Below are positions 1 through 12,212 of a stretch of 64,000 nucleotides of DNA, piece after piece. The position numbers and the translations under genes are program-made. Below the pieces are notes generated by a model. That model had not been told where the DNA came from, ran no database searches, and saw nothing but the letters and a program-made list of their open reading frames with translations. Location of the stretch: positions 61,230-125,229 of the forward strand of contig JAVGVS010000389.1 in assembly GCA_032718565.1 (NCBI GenBank), in the 5' to 3' direction. Every line of letters starts with the position of its first letter. Position 1 is the first letter of the stretch. Source of the stretch: Distichodus sexfasciatus. Its lineage: Eukaryota > Chordata > Actinopteri > Characiformes > Distichodontidae.

Positions 1-275
1 GGATTATGAGACAACACCAGTATGGGTTACGAGACAACACCAAAAGTGATTCCATGACAAAAGTAGTATGGATTACCAACACAGGTCTGGATTACGAGAA
101 AATACCAGTAGGAATTAGGAGACAACACCAGTTGGGATTACAACTCCAACAGGGATTACGACTCAACACCAACAGGGATTACTAACACTAGTAGGGATTA
201 CGAGTACCAGTAGGGATTGTGAGACAACACTAGAAGGGATTACAACACCAGTAGGGATTCCGACTCAACAGCAGC
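1..275. repeat. Degenerate minisatellite (about 24-bp unit)
   Basis: Units such as aacaccagtagggattacga repeat with many substitutions and small indels. The same unit reappears at about 2215-2525 and briefly at 4843-4900, all within erc2 introns. Confidence 0.85.
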
Positions 276-574
276 AGGCTCATGACCATAGCTAAGAGTG
301 GGAACGTGGATCAACCGGTAAATCGTTAGCTTCGCCTTCCAGCCCAGCGCTCTCTTCACCAAGATGGACCAGTTCAACGCTGCACCAATCTGTCTGTCGA
401 TCTCCCGCTCTCTCATACCCCCACTCGTGAACAAGACCCTGAGAAGCTTAAACTCCTCCGCTTGAGACAGCGCCCTAACCCTAACCTGGAGAGGGAAATC
501 CGCCCCCTTTTCTGGCTGAGCAGCATGAACTCAGACTTCTCCTCCCAGATGCTTCACACGCTTATTGGTGAACG

Positions 575-780
575 TTGATTAGTTGGTAGCGTAGCGGTTA
601 GAAAGTTGGCTGAAATGATCGTAGCGTCGCCGGTTCTAATCCCGGAGCGCTAAAGGTACCACTGAGGTACTCATGAGCAAGGTACCGTCCCCAAGCACTG
701 CCCACATAACAAGAACTAGTCGTCTATAACGTGTTACACTTTGGAAGCAACCTGCCCAGCACTGGTTAGAGCTGAGGCCA
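575..780 (+). mobile_element. tRNA-derived SINE ending in an ATT tail
   Basis: An A-box-like ttggtagcgtagcggtta and a B-box-like ggttctaatcc lie 35-40 bases apart. They are followed by a body (taccactgaggtactcatga, gcaaggtaccgtcc) and then a long ATT repeat. A reverse copy of the body is at about 26195-26310. Too divergent from a tRNA to be a functional tRNA gene. Confidence 0.65.
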
Positions 781-854
<74 letters not shown>

Positions 855-1714
855 ATCAGAGTTTTTTGCCACGTAGGTCAATAAAATGTACAAGGAATTT
901 GCTTCCAGTCATTAGTGTCTCTCCAGTACTTAGAATATATACAATATTTATAGAGTATAATTATTAACTAGCGCTTTACACTTAAGATGCACAACAAACA
1001 TCTACATCCCCAAATGTATAGTGAAATAAAGGGGTGTGTGTGTGTGTGTGTGGTATATCGCTGCCCCCCATCAGTGCTTACATCTGGCGTGGCTCGTTTT
1101 TGAAGCAGCAGGGCCTTGCGTTACAACGTTTTTAGCCCACACTGTTCATCCATCATAGATAAAGCCTCTGCTGCATAACGAACAGCGAACGCCGGAGCTG
1201 GAAATGCATGTTTCATGAGGAAAAAAAAAACCCTGTAGCTCACACTCTCTCTAATGGTCAGAAAAAAGTAGATTCATTTCTACCTCCTTTTTGTCGCCCG
1301 CAATTTGCGGTCGCTCGCTGAGGTCGGCTCCGGCGCAGACGCCACGACAAGCCTGGGCTAATTTTCCCACCGCTGTTTTTCCTGTTAAATGACGAAACTG
1401 GTTCTTGACGGTGTTTTGCTGGTTAGATGCAGGTTTAGGATTTAAAACACTGCTATTTCATGAACCAGATGGTGACCAAATAAAACGTCTTGCTTAGATC
1501 AGGCTGTCGTTTGGATTTTGCTTTCTTCTGAGGGCTGCGAAATATATATTTCAGCATCATCTACAATTATGGCATTCAGAAGGCAACTTCATGTTCCTGA
1601 TTACTCGGACAGTGGCCCTGCAACAACCTGGGTTTTTGAGGCTTTTGCGGGAATTGAGCCAGCTGTCTTACGCTCACCAACGCAGTGTTTCAGTGGAATG
1701 AAATGTTTTTGCAG

Positions 1715-1882
1715 ATTGACCAGCTGAAACAGGAGCTGTCCAAGAAGGAGTCAGAGCTGTTGGCTCTACAGACCAAGTTGGAGACTCTCAACAACCAGAA
1801 CTCAGACTGCAAACAGCACATCGAAGTGCTCAAAGAGTCTCTCACTGCCAAGGAGCAACGAGCTGCCATTCTACAGACTGAG
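1715..1882 (+). CDS. erc2: erc2 exon, coiled coil (56 codons)
   Basis: First erc2 exon in the window, phase 0 at both ends. It starts IDQLKQELSKKE after a gcag acceptor and ends ILQTE before gtacgt. A CA microsatellite begins about eight bases into the following intron. The coding text is almost identical to the ERC2 family consensus as I know it. Confidence 0.9.
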
Positions 1883-1885
1883 GTA

Positions 1886-1923
<38 letters not shown>

Positions 1924-4900
1924 CAGTATGATGCCTGCTGCGTTGATTATTACGTGTGTGGCACGTTTACTATACGGTGAGTTGTGTTGTGTTTGTGTTT
2001 ATTGAATATTTTGTTTGTTTTTGAAAAAATGTAACCCTAGCTTTAATAGTCGCACAGATTTGTACTACAAACATTGTCAGTGAACAATGAGAACAAACAC
2101 CAAACAAAAAAATCATTCACTAATCATGATCATGATGGAATGTTCAATTAATATTGATTACTAAAACAAAAAGAGTAGAGATTACCCAGGACAATTCAGC
2201 ACCCAACAGCACTAGGTATTTCCCAGGACAAAGAAGTAGGGATTACGAGACGCCAGTGTGAGTTACGAGACAACACCAGTAGGGATTAACACCAACAGGC
2301 ATTACTAATACTAGTATTAATTGTAACACCAAGAGGGATTACTCACACTACTAGGGATTAAAGCACCAGCCGGGATTACGAAACAACACCAGCAGGGATT
2401 ATGAAACAACACCAGCAGGGATTACAAGAAAACCCCTGTAGGGATTAAGAGACAGCACCTGTAGGGATTAATTACAACACCAGCAGGGATTACTCACACT
2501 GCCAGGGATTACACGTACCAGTGGAAAAAATCCCAGCTTTAATAGTCAGATTTACAAAATAAACATTGTCAGTGAAATATGAAGACAAAAAGCAAACAAC
2601 TTAATTATTGATCTGATCAGTAATTATCAATTCTATTGATATTGATCTGAGGTCATATCATCCAGCACTAGCGCTAGTATATACTGTATACGGACTAGGG
2701 CTGGGTTCAAAAAATCGATTCACCGATCAATATCGATTCTTGTTCGAAAAATACGATATTGATTTAAAAATTCGCGGATCAGTCTTTTCCTGCAGCTATG
2801 CACTACTTCTCGCGACCGCACAAGGAGAGCTATAAAAACGTGAGACCGGCGAAACCGAAACCAAATGGAGCCATGGCTGAAGCTGCTCCGCTCAAATCAC
2901 CTTCTGGCCTAATTTTATAACCAAGCAAAACTAGTATTGACGCAAAGAAATCTCTAAATAAATCAATTTCGAATCGAATCGAGAATTGAATCGGATCATG
3001 ACCTTGCGAATCGGAATCGAATCGATTCAGGAAATCAGCAACGATACCCAGCCCTAATACGGACAGATTTACACACACACACACATAACACACACACACT
3101 CAGCTTTGTTGTGGTTCACATCTTCTCCTCCCCGGGGCAGGTGGACGCTCTGCGTTTGCGTCTGGAGGAGAAGGAATCGTTCCTGAACAAGAAGAGCAAG
3201 CAGCTGCAGGACCTGACGGAGGAGAAGGGAACGCTGGCCGGAGAGATACGCGACATGAAGGACATGCTGGAGGTGAAAGAGCGCAAGATCAACGTCCTGC
3301 AGAAGAAGGTAGCCACAAAGAACATGATCCACATTCTTACTTTGTGTGATTTGATATGTGTCTGTGTCTTTGTGCTCAGTCTAATTTTTGGCGGCAGGTT
3401 TTCAAGTGTGGGTATTTGTTGTGTCTTGTTTGTGTTTGTTTGTGATGTGTTTACTTTTTGGGGTTTTGTGTGTTTTTCATGTTTGTGATGCGTTTGTTCT
3501 TGGGGTTGTGTTGAATATTTTGTGTGTGGCGTGTGATTTTTGTCAGGGTTGCAGTGTGTTGACTTTTTGGGGTTTTGTGTGTTTTTCATGTTTGTGATGT
3601 GTTTGTTCTTGGGGTTGTGTTGAATGTTTTGTGTGTGGCGTGTGATTTTAGTTGGGGTTGCAGTGTGTTGATTTTTGGGAGGTTATGTTGTTTTTTGTGT
3701 TTTTGGTGTGTGTTTGTGTTTTTGAGAAATAGTTTTTGGTTGTGTTGAATATTTTGCGTGTGGTGTGGGGTGGTGTGGGATTTTAGTTGGGGTTGCAGTG
3801 TGTTGACTTTTTGGGGGGTTATGTTGCTTTTTGTGTGTTTGTATTTTTGGATTGTGGGGAATATTTTATTTGTTGTGTTTTTTGGTTATGTTAGATATTT
3901 TGTTTGTGTTTGTTTTTAGGGTTGGTGTTGACTGTCGTATGTGTGTTGTGTGTTTGTATTTTTGGGGTTAATGTTGAGGGTTCTGTTTGTGGTATGTTTG
4001 TTTTTTACAGGTTTTGTGTGTGTGTGTGTGTGTTTGTGGTTCGCTGGTGTTGTGGGAGGGGGGTTTCTCTCTCCACCCTTCTGCTCCATCTTCATCTCTC
4101 GCTCTCTCGTTTTTTTCTCACCCTTCACTTGTTTCTCTTTTTCTCCTCTCTCTTTTATCCTCCCCCTCAGCCTTCTCTTCTGTCATTTTACACTTTTCCG
4201 ACTCCCACTTCTTTTGTTTTTGCTCTCTCTCCACTGCACTCCCCCGCTCTCCCGCTCCCTCTCTCTTTTTCCTCTCTCTCCATCTCTATCAGAGCACACC
4301 TCACTGCGTGCGTAAACCCTTTTCATGTAGTTTGGCAGCTGCAAAAAGCACATAGACGTTGAGAGACTCTATAGCACCACTTGAAGTCTGTGATTTATTC
4401 ACAATTAAAACTTAAACCATTTTAATTATTCGTAATGTCCATCATTTATAACAGCAGTAACAATCGTCTTAACCATACCGTTAAGGACGGAGAATGGATT
4501 TTTTTTTAAAACAAGCACATCGCAAAAATACATCTTTCATTTATGACGAATGCTTGTTGTTTGAAACTCTGGTAAGACGTTGACGTGTTTCATGTGCATT
4601 TGATGTTTGAAGTTCTTTTTTTAGATTTCAGGAGAACCAGGAGTGTGTTAAATTATTATGTTTCTCTCCTGCAGATTGAAAACCTGCAAGAGCAGTTGCG
4701 AGATAAAGATAAGCAGTTAGGTAACCTGAAGGACCGAGTGAAATCTCTACAGACGGATTCCACCAACACCGACACAGCTCTCGCTACGCTGGAGGAGGCT
4801 CTGTCTGAGAAGGTAAACCATCTTTCATACTGCATACTTCAACCACCAGTAGGGACTATCCAGTAAACACCATCAGGGACTGGGCAGTCGACACCAAAAG

Positions 4901-6993
4901 ATATTTCCCGAACAAAATCAGTACAGATTACTAAAGCGAAAAGAGCGGAGATTTCGAGAAGAATAAGAAGAGTTTGATGCCGTTCCAACTCATTGTGATA
5001 TGAGCTGAGTGATGGGTTTTGTGCGACGAACCATGTGTGATGGACATGTAATCGTATCAGGAGCGAATCATCGAGCGTCTGAAGGAACAGAGGGAGCGGG
5101 AGGACAGGGAGAGGATGGAGGAGCTCGAGGCGTACAAGAAGGAGAACAAAGACCTGAAGGAGAAGGTCGGCACACTGCAGGTGGAGCTCACGGAAAAGGA
5201 GGTAAGGGAGTGTGTGTGATTCTGTACATGCTTCTCTGTGTTTATGTGTGTATGCATAAGTGTGTGTGTGTGTACATTGTCCTGACCGAGCTCCTCGTGA
5301 TTATAGCTGTAACATTTTTGTAGGTTCTCGTCTGTCAGCACTGATTCCGTTTCTCCGTCCTCTCTGTCTGTCTCTCTTCATTTCCGTTTTTTCCCGTACG
5401 TCTCTGTCTCTTTCTTGCTTCGTTCCTTTCTCTCTCTCTCTCTCTCTCCTGTCTTTCTTTCCTCTCTTTCTCTCTCACCAGTCGAGTCTGATAGATTTGA
5501 AAGAACACGCCTCTTCTCTGGCCTCCTCTGGCCTTAAGAAAGACTCAAAGCTCAAAACGCTGGAGATCGCCATCGAGCAGAAGAAGGAGGAATGCAGCAA
5601 GCTGGAGACGCAGCTGCAGAAGGTACAGCATTCCGGTTCATAAATAACATTTAGGCAATAAATATCCGTCACATAAGAAGTGAGGCGGCACTGTGGCGGT
5701 TAGCGCTGCCACTTCACAGCAAGAAGGTTCTGGGTTCGATACCCGGGTCGGTTGTTTGTGTCTAACTTGGTCAACTGTGTACAAAATGTAGTGTTGTTGT
5801 AGTTAATAGACATGCTCCTACGGTCATGTTATACATGAAATACCGTGTTACGTGTCGTTTATCAAGTGGCGATGCTGAATTAGCTGCTCGATGTTGCTAA
5901 AAACGAATGACTAGCCTAGTTAGCCGGACAGAAAAGTGAACAGGATCAGTAACTTGTGATGGAAAATTCTGATAAAAAGGTATAAAATGTTATAAAAATC
6001 CTGTTGCAAATAGAACACATCCAATTTGTTTTCTCACTGTATTTTTAGCAGAGGCGACGTAATCTCGTCATCCGAATCTCAGATCCAAACGCAGCACATA
6101 TATGTCACATTTACCTCCAACACGTTCATCAGGTTTTTAACATATCAGCAACATCTGAGAGTCTCAACTCTTTTCTCACTGTCTCTCACCGACCTGCCCT
6201 GTAATGACCGTCTCCGTGGCAACGGGATGCAGAAGGCTCACGAGGTGGAGGTGCAGCAGGGTTCCCGCGGCAACCCCGACTACGTGGACCGGGTGAAGCT
6301 CCTGGAGAAGGAGGTGAACTTCTACAAGGAGGAGTCAGGCAAGGCCCAGTCCGAGGTGGAGCGTCTGCTGGAGATCCTGAGGGAGGTGGAGACCGAGAAG
6401 AACGACAAGGACAAGAAGATCGCCGAGCTGGAGAGGTGAGAGCAGAGGTGCATTATGGGACAGCTGTTAGAATAAGGATTAGTGAAAGCTTATTTATAGT
6501 AAGTGAGATAACAGTTAACGGGTTTAAATGCCACTGATACACGATCCAGCTGTTCGAGTCGTTATTGGACCGATATCTGATCCATGTACTGCATCGGTCC
6601 CATCTGACGTTATATCAGTTCAGTAGGCAACAATTCAGTGTCTGCCAATATGACAGAGTCCACTACAATACAATTTTAATTCAGTGCAGTTCAGGAGCCG
6701 GTGATTGAAATAAGACAACATCATATGAAATTTCAAATCACAAAAAGCAAGTAAAGTGTAGAGTGGGGTGATATGGGGACGTTAGGACATCATTTTTGAA
6801 CTGGTTTCTGAGTTCTTGAAAACATCTCGTGCTTTAAATTCAAGTTTATTTGTTTCTACATTTGTCTCTTTAGGGGTTCTGTATCAAAAGTAGTTAAAAA
6901 TCATTACATACATGACTATACTGCAGAAATGTGTTGACTCTGTTGTACCTAAACCTCTGAACTTCTTGTTTTTAAAGATTTCAGTATTCTTTG

Positions 6994-7024
<31 letters not shown>

Positions 7025-10000
7025 AGCTCACTAGTGCCCTCTCTCAGTCTACCGTTGTGTTTCTTTGTTTTTCTCTGTTCGAGCGTTGGGTGTTGGTGGT
7101 GTCCGATTAACTCTGTTTGTTCTTTTCTTTCGACTTTGCTCTGTCTCTTCTTTTCTAACCCTCTTATTTATCATCTCCACACGTTTTCCCTCATCTTTTA
7201 CCACCTCCAAATCTCTCTCTTCCTCTCCTTTCTTCTCATCTGCCTCCCTCCATCTTATCTCATTGCTGTACTCATTCTATCTCTGTTCTTTTTTGCCACT
7301 TAACTCTGTCTCTCTCTTTTTCCTCACATCCCTTATTTCTTGTCCCCACATTTCCCCCCCTCCCCGATAAAACCTCCGTCTCATCCTCCTCATCTACTTC
7401 TCACACATTTTTTCCCCCATCTTCTTCCCCCACAAACTTTCTCTTTATCTCCTTCTTTGCCATGTCCCTGATTTCTTAACTCCACACTTTGCCCTATTCT
7501 CCCTCCTTCTAATCTCCTTCCTTTACTCGCTCTACCTTTCCTCAAACCCCCAAATGGTCCCACCATCTCTTTATGATCTACTCTCTCGCTCCTCATTTTT
7601 TCTGTCCTCTCTTTTTTCCCTCCACATCCTCATATCGTCTCGTCTTTTTATTCACGGCTCTTTCATTCTCTCCTTCCTTCAACTCATCCCCCTCATCCTT
7701 TCTTCACCCACCACCACCACCACAACACACACATACCATCGCATCCCAAATCGAACCTCCCATGCTCCCCTGGCTCAGTCCCCCTGCCACTTTGCCCCGC
7801 CCCTCGCCCCGCCCTGGGGGCAGAGCCCCTGCTGACCCCGCCCCCTCCGTGTCCGCTGCCCCCCAGCAGATCGGGGGCATGGTGTGGGACTTCCTGGGAA
7901 AGTGAGTGCTCTGCCCTGCGTCATGGCACGGCTGCATCCGTCTGTCTGTCTGTCTGTCTGTCTGACCGCATGTCTCCCTGTAACCATAGCAACGCAGCCC
8001 CTCCCCCGCGTGCCCGCCCCAACTAACCTCCCACAATTGCTGATGTCTGCTGATGTTCGTGTTCCAGTGTCGGGCTACATTTTTGTTACTGTTGGACAAA
8101 TAAACATGAGTCACTTTTCTACAACTGATTTTTCAAAAACAAAATGCCAAAAACAGTGAGGTTCAATTAATTCCTTCATTTTTAAATGTTTGCTTACAAA
8201 ACCAAAATGAAAGAAGGCATTACGAGATTGATTTTTCCATTTTTTGTTTGAGCACAGAATGGGAAAACAACTCATTATTTGTTTTTCCATTTTCATTTTG
8301 GAAATGAACACATTTGGGGGATTTTTCTCATGATCTTGACATAACAAATCATACCTAAAGATCACATTTTCCCCCCAAGTTTCCTTGATGGTAAGTGTCT
8401 GATCCACTTTCTCAAATGATGGACATGGATATGATGATTGTCAAATCTGACACATTCATCCGGTATGATAAGGATGTTTTGCCAATAAGTTGTGATCTCA
8501 AGAAAACAACCGTCTTGGTCAAATTTTCTCAGATTTCACATTGGTACATGTTCATTAAGGTTTTTATTGCAAGAAAAAAAATGCCGTTGTGTTTTTTGAC
8601 CGACAGTAACACTTGCTTGCAAGGTTTGCAAAACTGACAGCTGTCAGCTACTAATCTTTATATGGTGGAATTGTGATTGAATGATTTGACATGTGCTTAG
8701 TGCATAAGGAACAGTGTGGTTTTGGGCATCTTAAATGTGTGTTTGTGTTTTTGTGTGTGTGAGTGAAGTAAAGTTGCTTTTTTATTTTTTGCTGTGTGCG
8801 TAGTGCAACGTTGTTTTAAGTTCAACATGCAATGTCTTAATTTACCTCAGTTATGTGGTGCTTAATGTTGTGCAATTTTGTTTTAATCTTCAAATTTTCA
8901 GATAGACCTTATTTTCAACATTTGCAGTTCAGTTCTTGTTGATATATAAAAAGTTCTCTCATGATGTTTGTGCTGTTGGTGGCATGTAGTGGGTAGTGGC
9001 TAAAACACACCAATGAACATGGTAATGTTCTGAAGACTTTGGAAGTGACATGTATATGTATATACTTTTTATTAAAATGATGATACTCCAAAGGTGTCCA
9101 CATTTTTAAAAATTGGTTTCAAGATGCAGTCAGAGAATAATCAAAAAATTTCACAAGTGCATCTTAAAAGCTGTGCTACTTTATATCTAACAATCGTGTT
9201 GTTTTCCTGCACTTAGGAAAATCTAATTTATTTTTCTCTGTGGGTGTCTACTCTGTCCAGTAGATACTGTTTAGTTTTGCAATCCTTTTCACATGTTTCC
9301 TGAGACAATTTAACCTTTAACTCAAATTCATATTTATTTTCAATATTCAGATTTATCCGGGTGCTTTTCTGCTTGTAGATTGTTTGTAGAACTTTGTTGT
9401 AGCTTCTAAAAAGCGTTATTAATGTTATTTTCCAACAGCGGCACCCAGTGGTCAGTAACGCAACTGCAGTTTTAAAAATCTGTCCTTGGGCCAAAATCTG
9501 TTCTATTATAGCAAATTGCTCTGCTTTAAATACAAAACTTTAAATAGCAATTGACAAAGAATTGAACCTTGGTGTGTTTTATTATTAGACATAATCCCCT
9601 GGCATATTCCTTTATGTGTCACTTTGTATTGCATGGCACACAGACGCACACATACGCCTGACTGCTACGTGATGGCTTTCTATTTTGTGCGAGTTCTCTT
9701 TAAGAAGTCCTTGTGGCTCCGCCCATCTTTCTACACGCGCTAATTTGCATCATCGCTCCCCCCACCCCCCTTCATTACACGTCACCTCTTTGGCTCCACC
9801 CCTTTCTCCTCCTTTTCCTCATTGGAACGCTGCAGCTCAGACTCCTCCCCATTTCTCACCTGTCCCGCCCTTTTTGTCTCTCTGCACTTGAATGGCTCCT
9901 CCCCCTGGTTCCGCCCCTCAGTCTTCAGAGTTAAAAGAATAACGGCGCTCTAAAGTGCTGACGTTGCTAGCGGAAATGGAAAAAAAGAACGTTAAGGTTT

Positions 10001-12168
10001 CCTTGCTAACCGACCCCTAAGGCTATGATTTGCGGTTGGCGGCGTTAGCATTTTGAGTGACCTGTTCCTTTAACGGTTAGCCGCGTTAGCATATTTGTCC
10101 GAACTGTGCCTTTTAAGTCCTGAATGACGGTTTGTTAGCCGTTTGTGAATGAGTCGGTTCCGTAGTTCGGATCTGTTGCGACCTGATTTAGACCGGAAAC
10201 CCGATTTAGACTACGCATGCGCAGAAATGACTCTTTACCACTTGCAATGGTTTTACAGCAGCTGCTCGATTATATACTTTGGGTTATACAGTTTATTTAG
10301 GTACTTATAACATTTCAGTTATTTGGTTTGTGTTTTAAAATAGTATAAAGATTATTTTATTTAAATATACATTGTATTTATGTTAATTATAATGAACAGT
10401 GTTGCATTTTGGTTTATAATAGTCTTTTAAAAATACTTGAATCTTGAAATAACTGAAAAAATACAAACTATTAAACAATATATGCTGTAATATACGAAAT
10501 CGTAAAATTGAACAGCTGAAGCATGTGTGGGTGGAAATGGTATAATTTCTGCAAATGCGTTGTCTAAATTAGGTTTCCAGTCTAAATCGAGTAAACTGTC
10601 TCTTCTGGCGTCTTTCGGTCCAGTTCCATATGGATTCCCTTTCACCCTTGCTCCCTGTGCCCTTGCGCTCCTTCCTGCCTGCGTTTGGGCTGTAATTGGT
10701 TGCTGCATGTTGAAGACCTGGCAGCATCTTTCTCATGCGATTGATGATGATGATGATGATGATGATGATGACGAAGATGAAATGAGACAATGAAGCAGCA
10801 TCCTGCATTAACTTTTCTCCTTGTGTCCTGATTTGAATTCCTCCTTCTCCGCTCTCTCTTTACATCTCTCTCTCTCTCCCTCACTCCGGCCTGTGTTTTT
10901 GATGCTTGTTTCCTTTCCAGAAGGTTCTAATGTCTTTTCACCTCTCCATGCTCTCCTCTCTTTCTCTCTTGGCTTGGTTGTGATTTCCAATCCTCTCCTG
11001 TTCTGGCCTTCCTCCCTGCTTTCCTCCTCCTCCTCTTGCTCCTCCTCTTCTTCCTCATGTCCTGCAGTCTTTCTCCTAGGTAAGTCAAGAGAAAACTTGT
11101 TTTTTTCCTGCCTATCATCTGTCTCTCTCACGATCTGCAGGATGCTCATTTTCCCGTATGACTCACCTAAGCATTAAAACAAAATGACTTTGGTGTCTCA
11201 TTGCTGTAAAAGATGGATTGATGAATTTGTCATGTTCATATACTATTAACGTCTACTTAAAACAAGAATTTATGGAACTGCAATTACGTTGTATGAGTTT
11301 TCAGTGTTAAAGCCTAAGGTTTTAGTAAGTTCACAGAAATGAAAATTTGAAGATGGCTATGTATGTTATAAGTTGTAACTATGGCTATGAATAGGAGTGA
11401 ATGTCTTAATATTCCAAACACTGAAAAAAAAAAAAAACTAAAAAAAACTTGTCAACTTTGTATTGCTTTCTGTTAGAAATCTCCATTTCATCCTTCACTT
11501 TACATTCTATATGAGTGTGATATCTGATTTATCTCAAAGGTGTTGCATATTATTATTTCAGTTAGACACATTTCAATTCCTGTGTCATCCCTGTGTTGCA
11601 TTTTAACCCATTCACTCTTAAACATAACCGTGAAAACTCGTAAAAGTTGAATCTAAATGCAAGAGATTGTGTTGCAGTTGCAGTAAATGAAAGAAGTATG
11701 TGATTTGATTGATTGTGGCTTTCTTGTGTTTTCTAAAGCTATCTTTTTTCATTCCAAACTGCATGTCTTAACACTGATAATCAAGATTACTATGAATATA
11801 TGACTATTAATCAGTAAATAATTTTAATTAATTATTCACAATGCATAATGTCTATTAGAAGACTGAAGCAGCATGTATGCATACAGTATGTGTGTCACCT
11901 AGAGCTGCGCGATATTATCAAAAATATTATCACAATAATTGAAAAAAAAAATTCTCACCAATTAGCGAGATTACTTTATCACCCAGCAATAGTATCACTT
12001 AAGATATTTGTCTGTACTGAGGGTCATTTTTGTGCTTTACAGACAAGGCAAAGACCAAAACAAAAAAGGTCCTAATATTAAACTAGGCCAGCAGGGGGAG
12101 AAAAAGAGCAGCAACATCCTGCAGGACCCTCGCAAGGAAAACCCCATGGACAACCCCAAGGTGGGTGT

Positions 12169-12212
<44 letters not shown>

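Larger units (their letters stand above)
6436..12042 (+). other. erc2: Large erc2 intron
   Basis: A 5.6-kb intron. It holds a TTA microsatellite (about 7000-7024), a long C/T-rich stretch (about 7040-7720), a possible microexon at 7867-7901, further C/T-rich stretches (about 9740-9920 and 10820-11080), a GAT repeat (about 10743-10772) and an NRF1-like CGCATGCGCAG near 10213. I see no independent gene here. Confidence 0.6.

Noticed and set aside
575..660. Functional tRNA gene
   Set aside because: A- and B-box-like motifs exist but no cloverleaf with a paired acceptor stem is evident; it continues into a SINE body and is repeated at 26.2 kb.
783..855. Open frame coding a long Asn run
   Set aside because: It is simply an ATT/AAT microsatellite read in one frame.
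1690..1920. Minus-strand frame with Cys-Val repeats over an erc2 exon
   Set aside because: Shadow of the CA repeat and the plus-strand coding exon.
3904..4362. Three long plus-strand frames rich in Phe, Leu and Ser
   Set aside because: Low-complexity T/G and C/T DNA; no splice context and no conservation signature.
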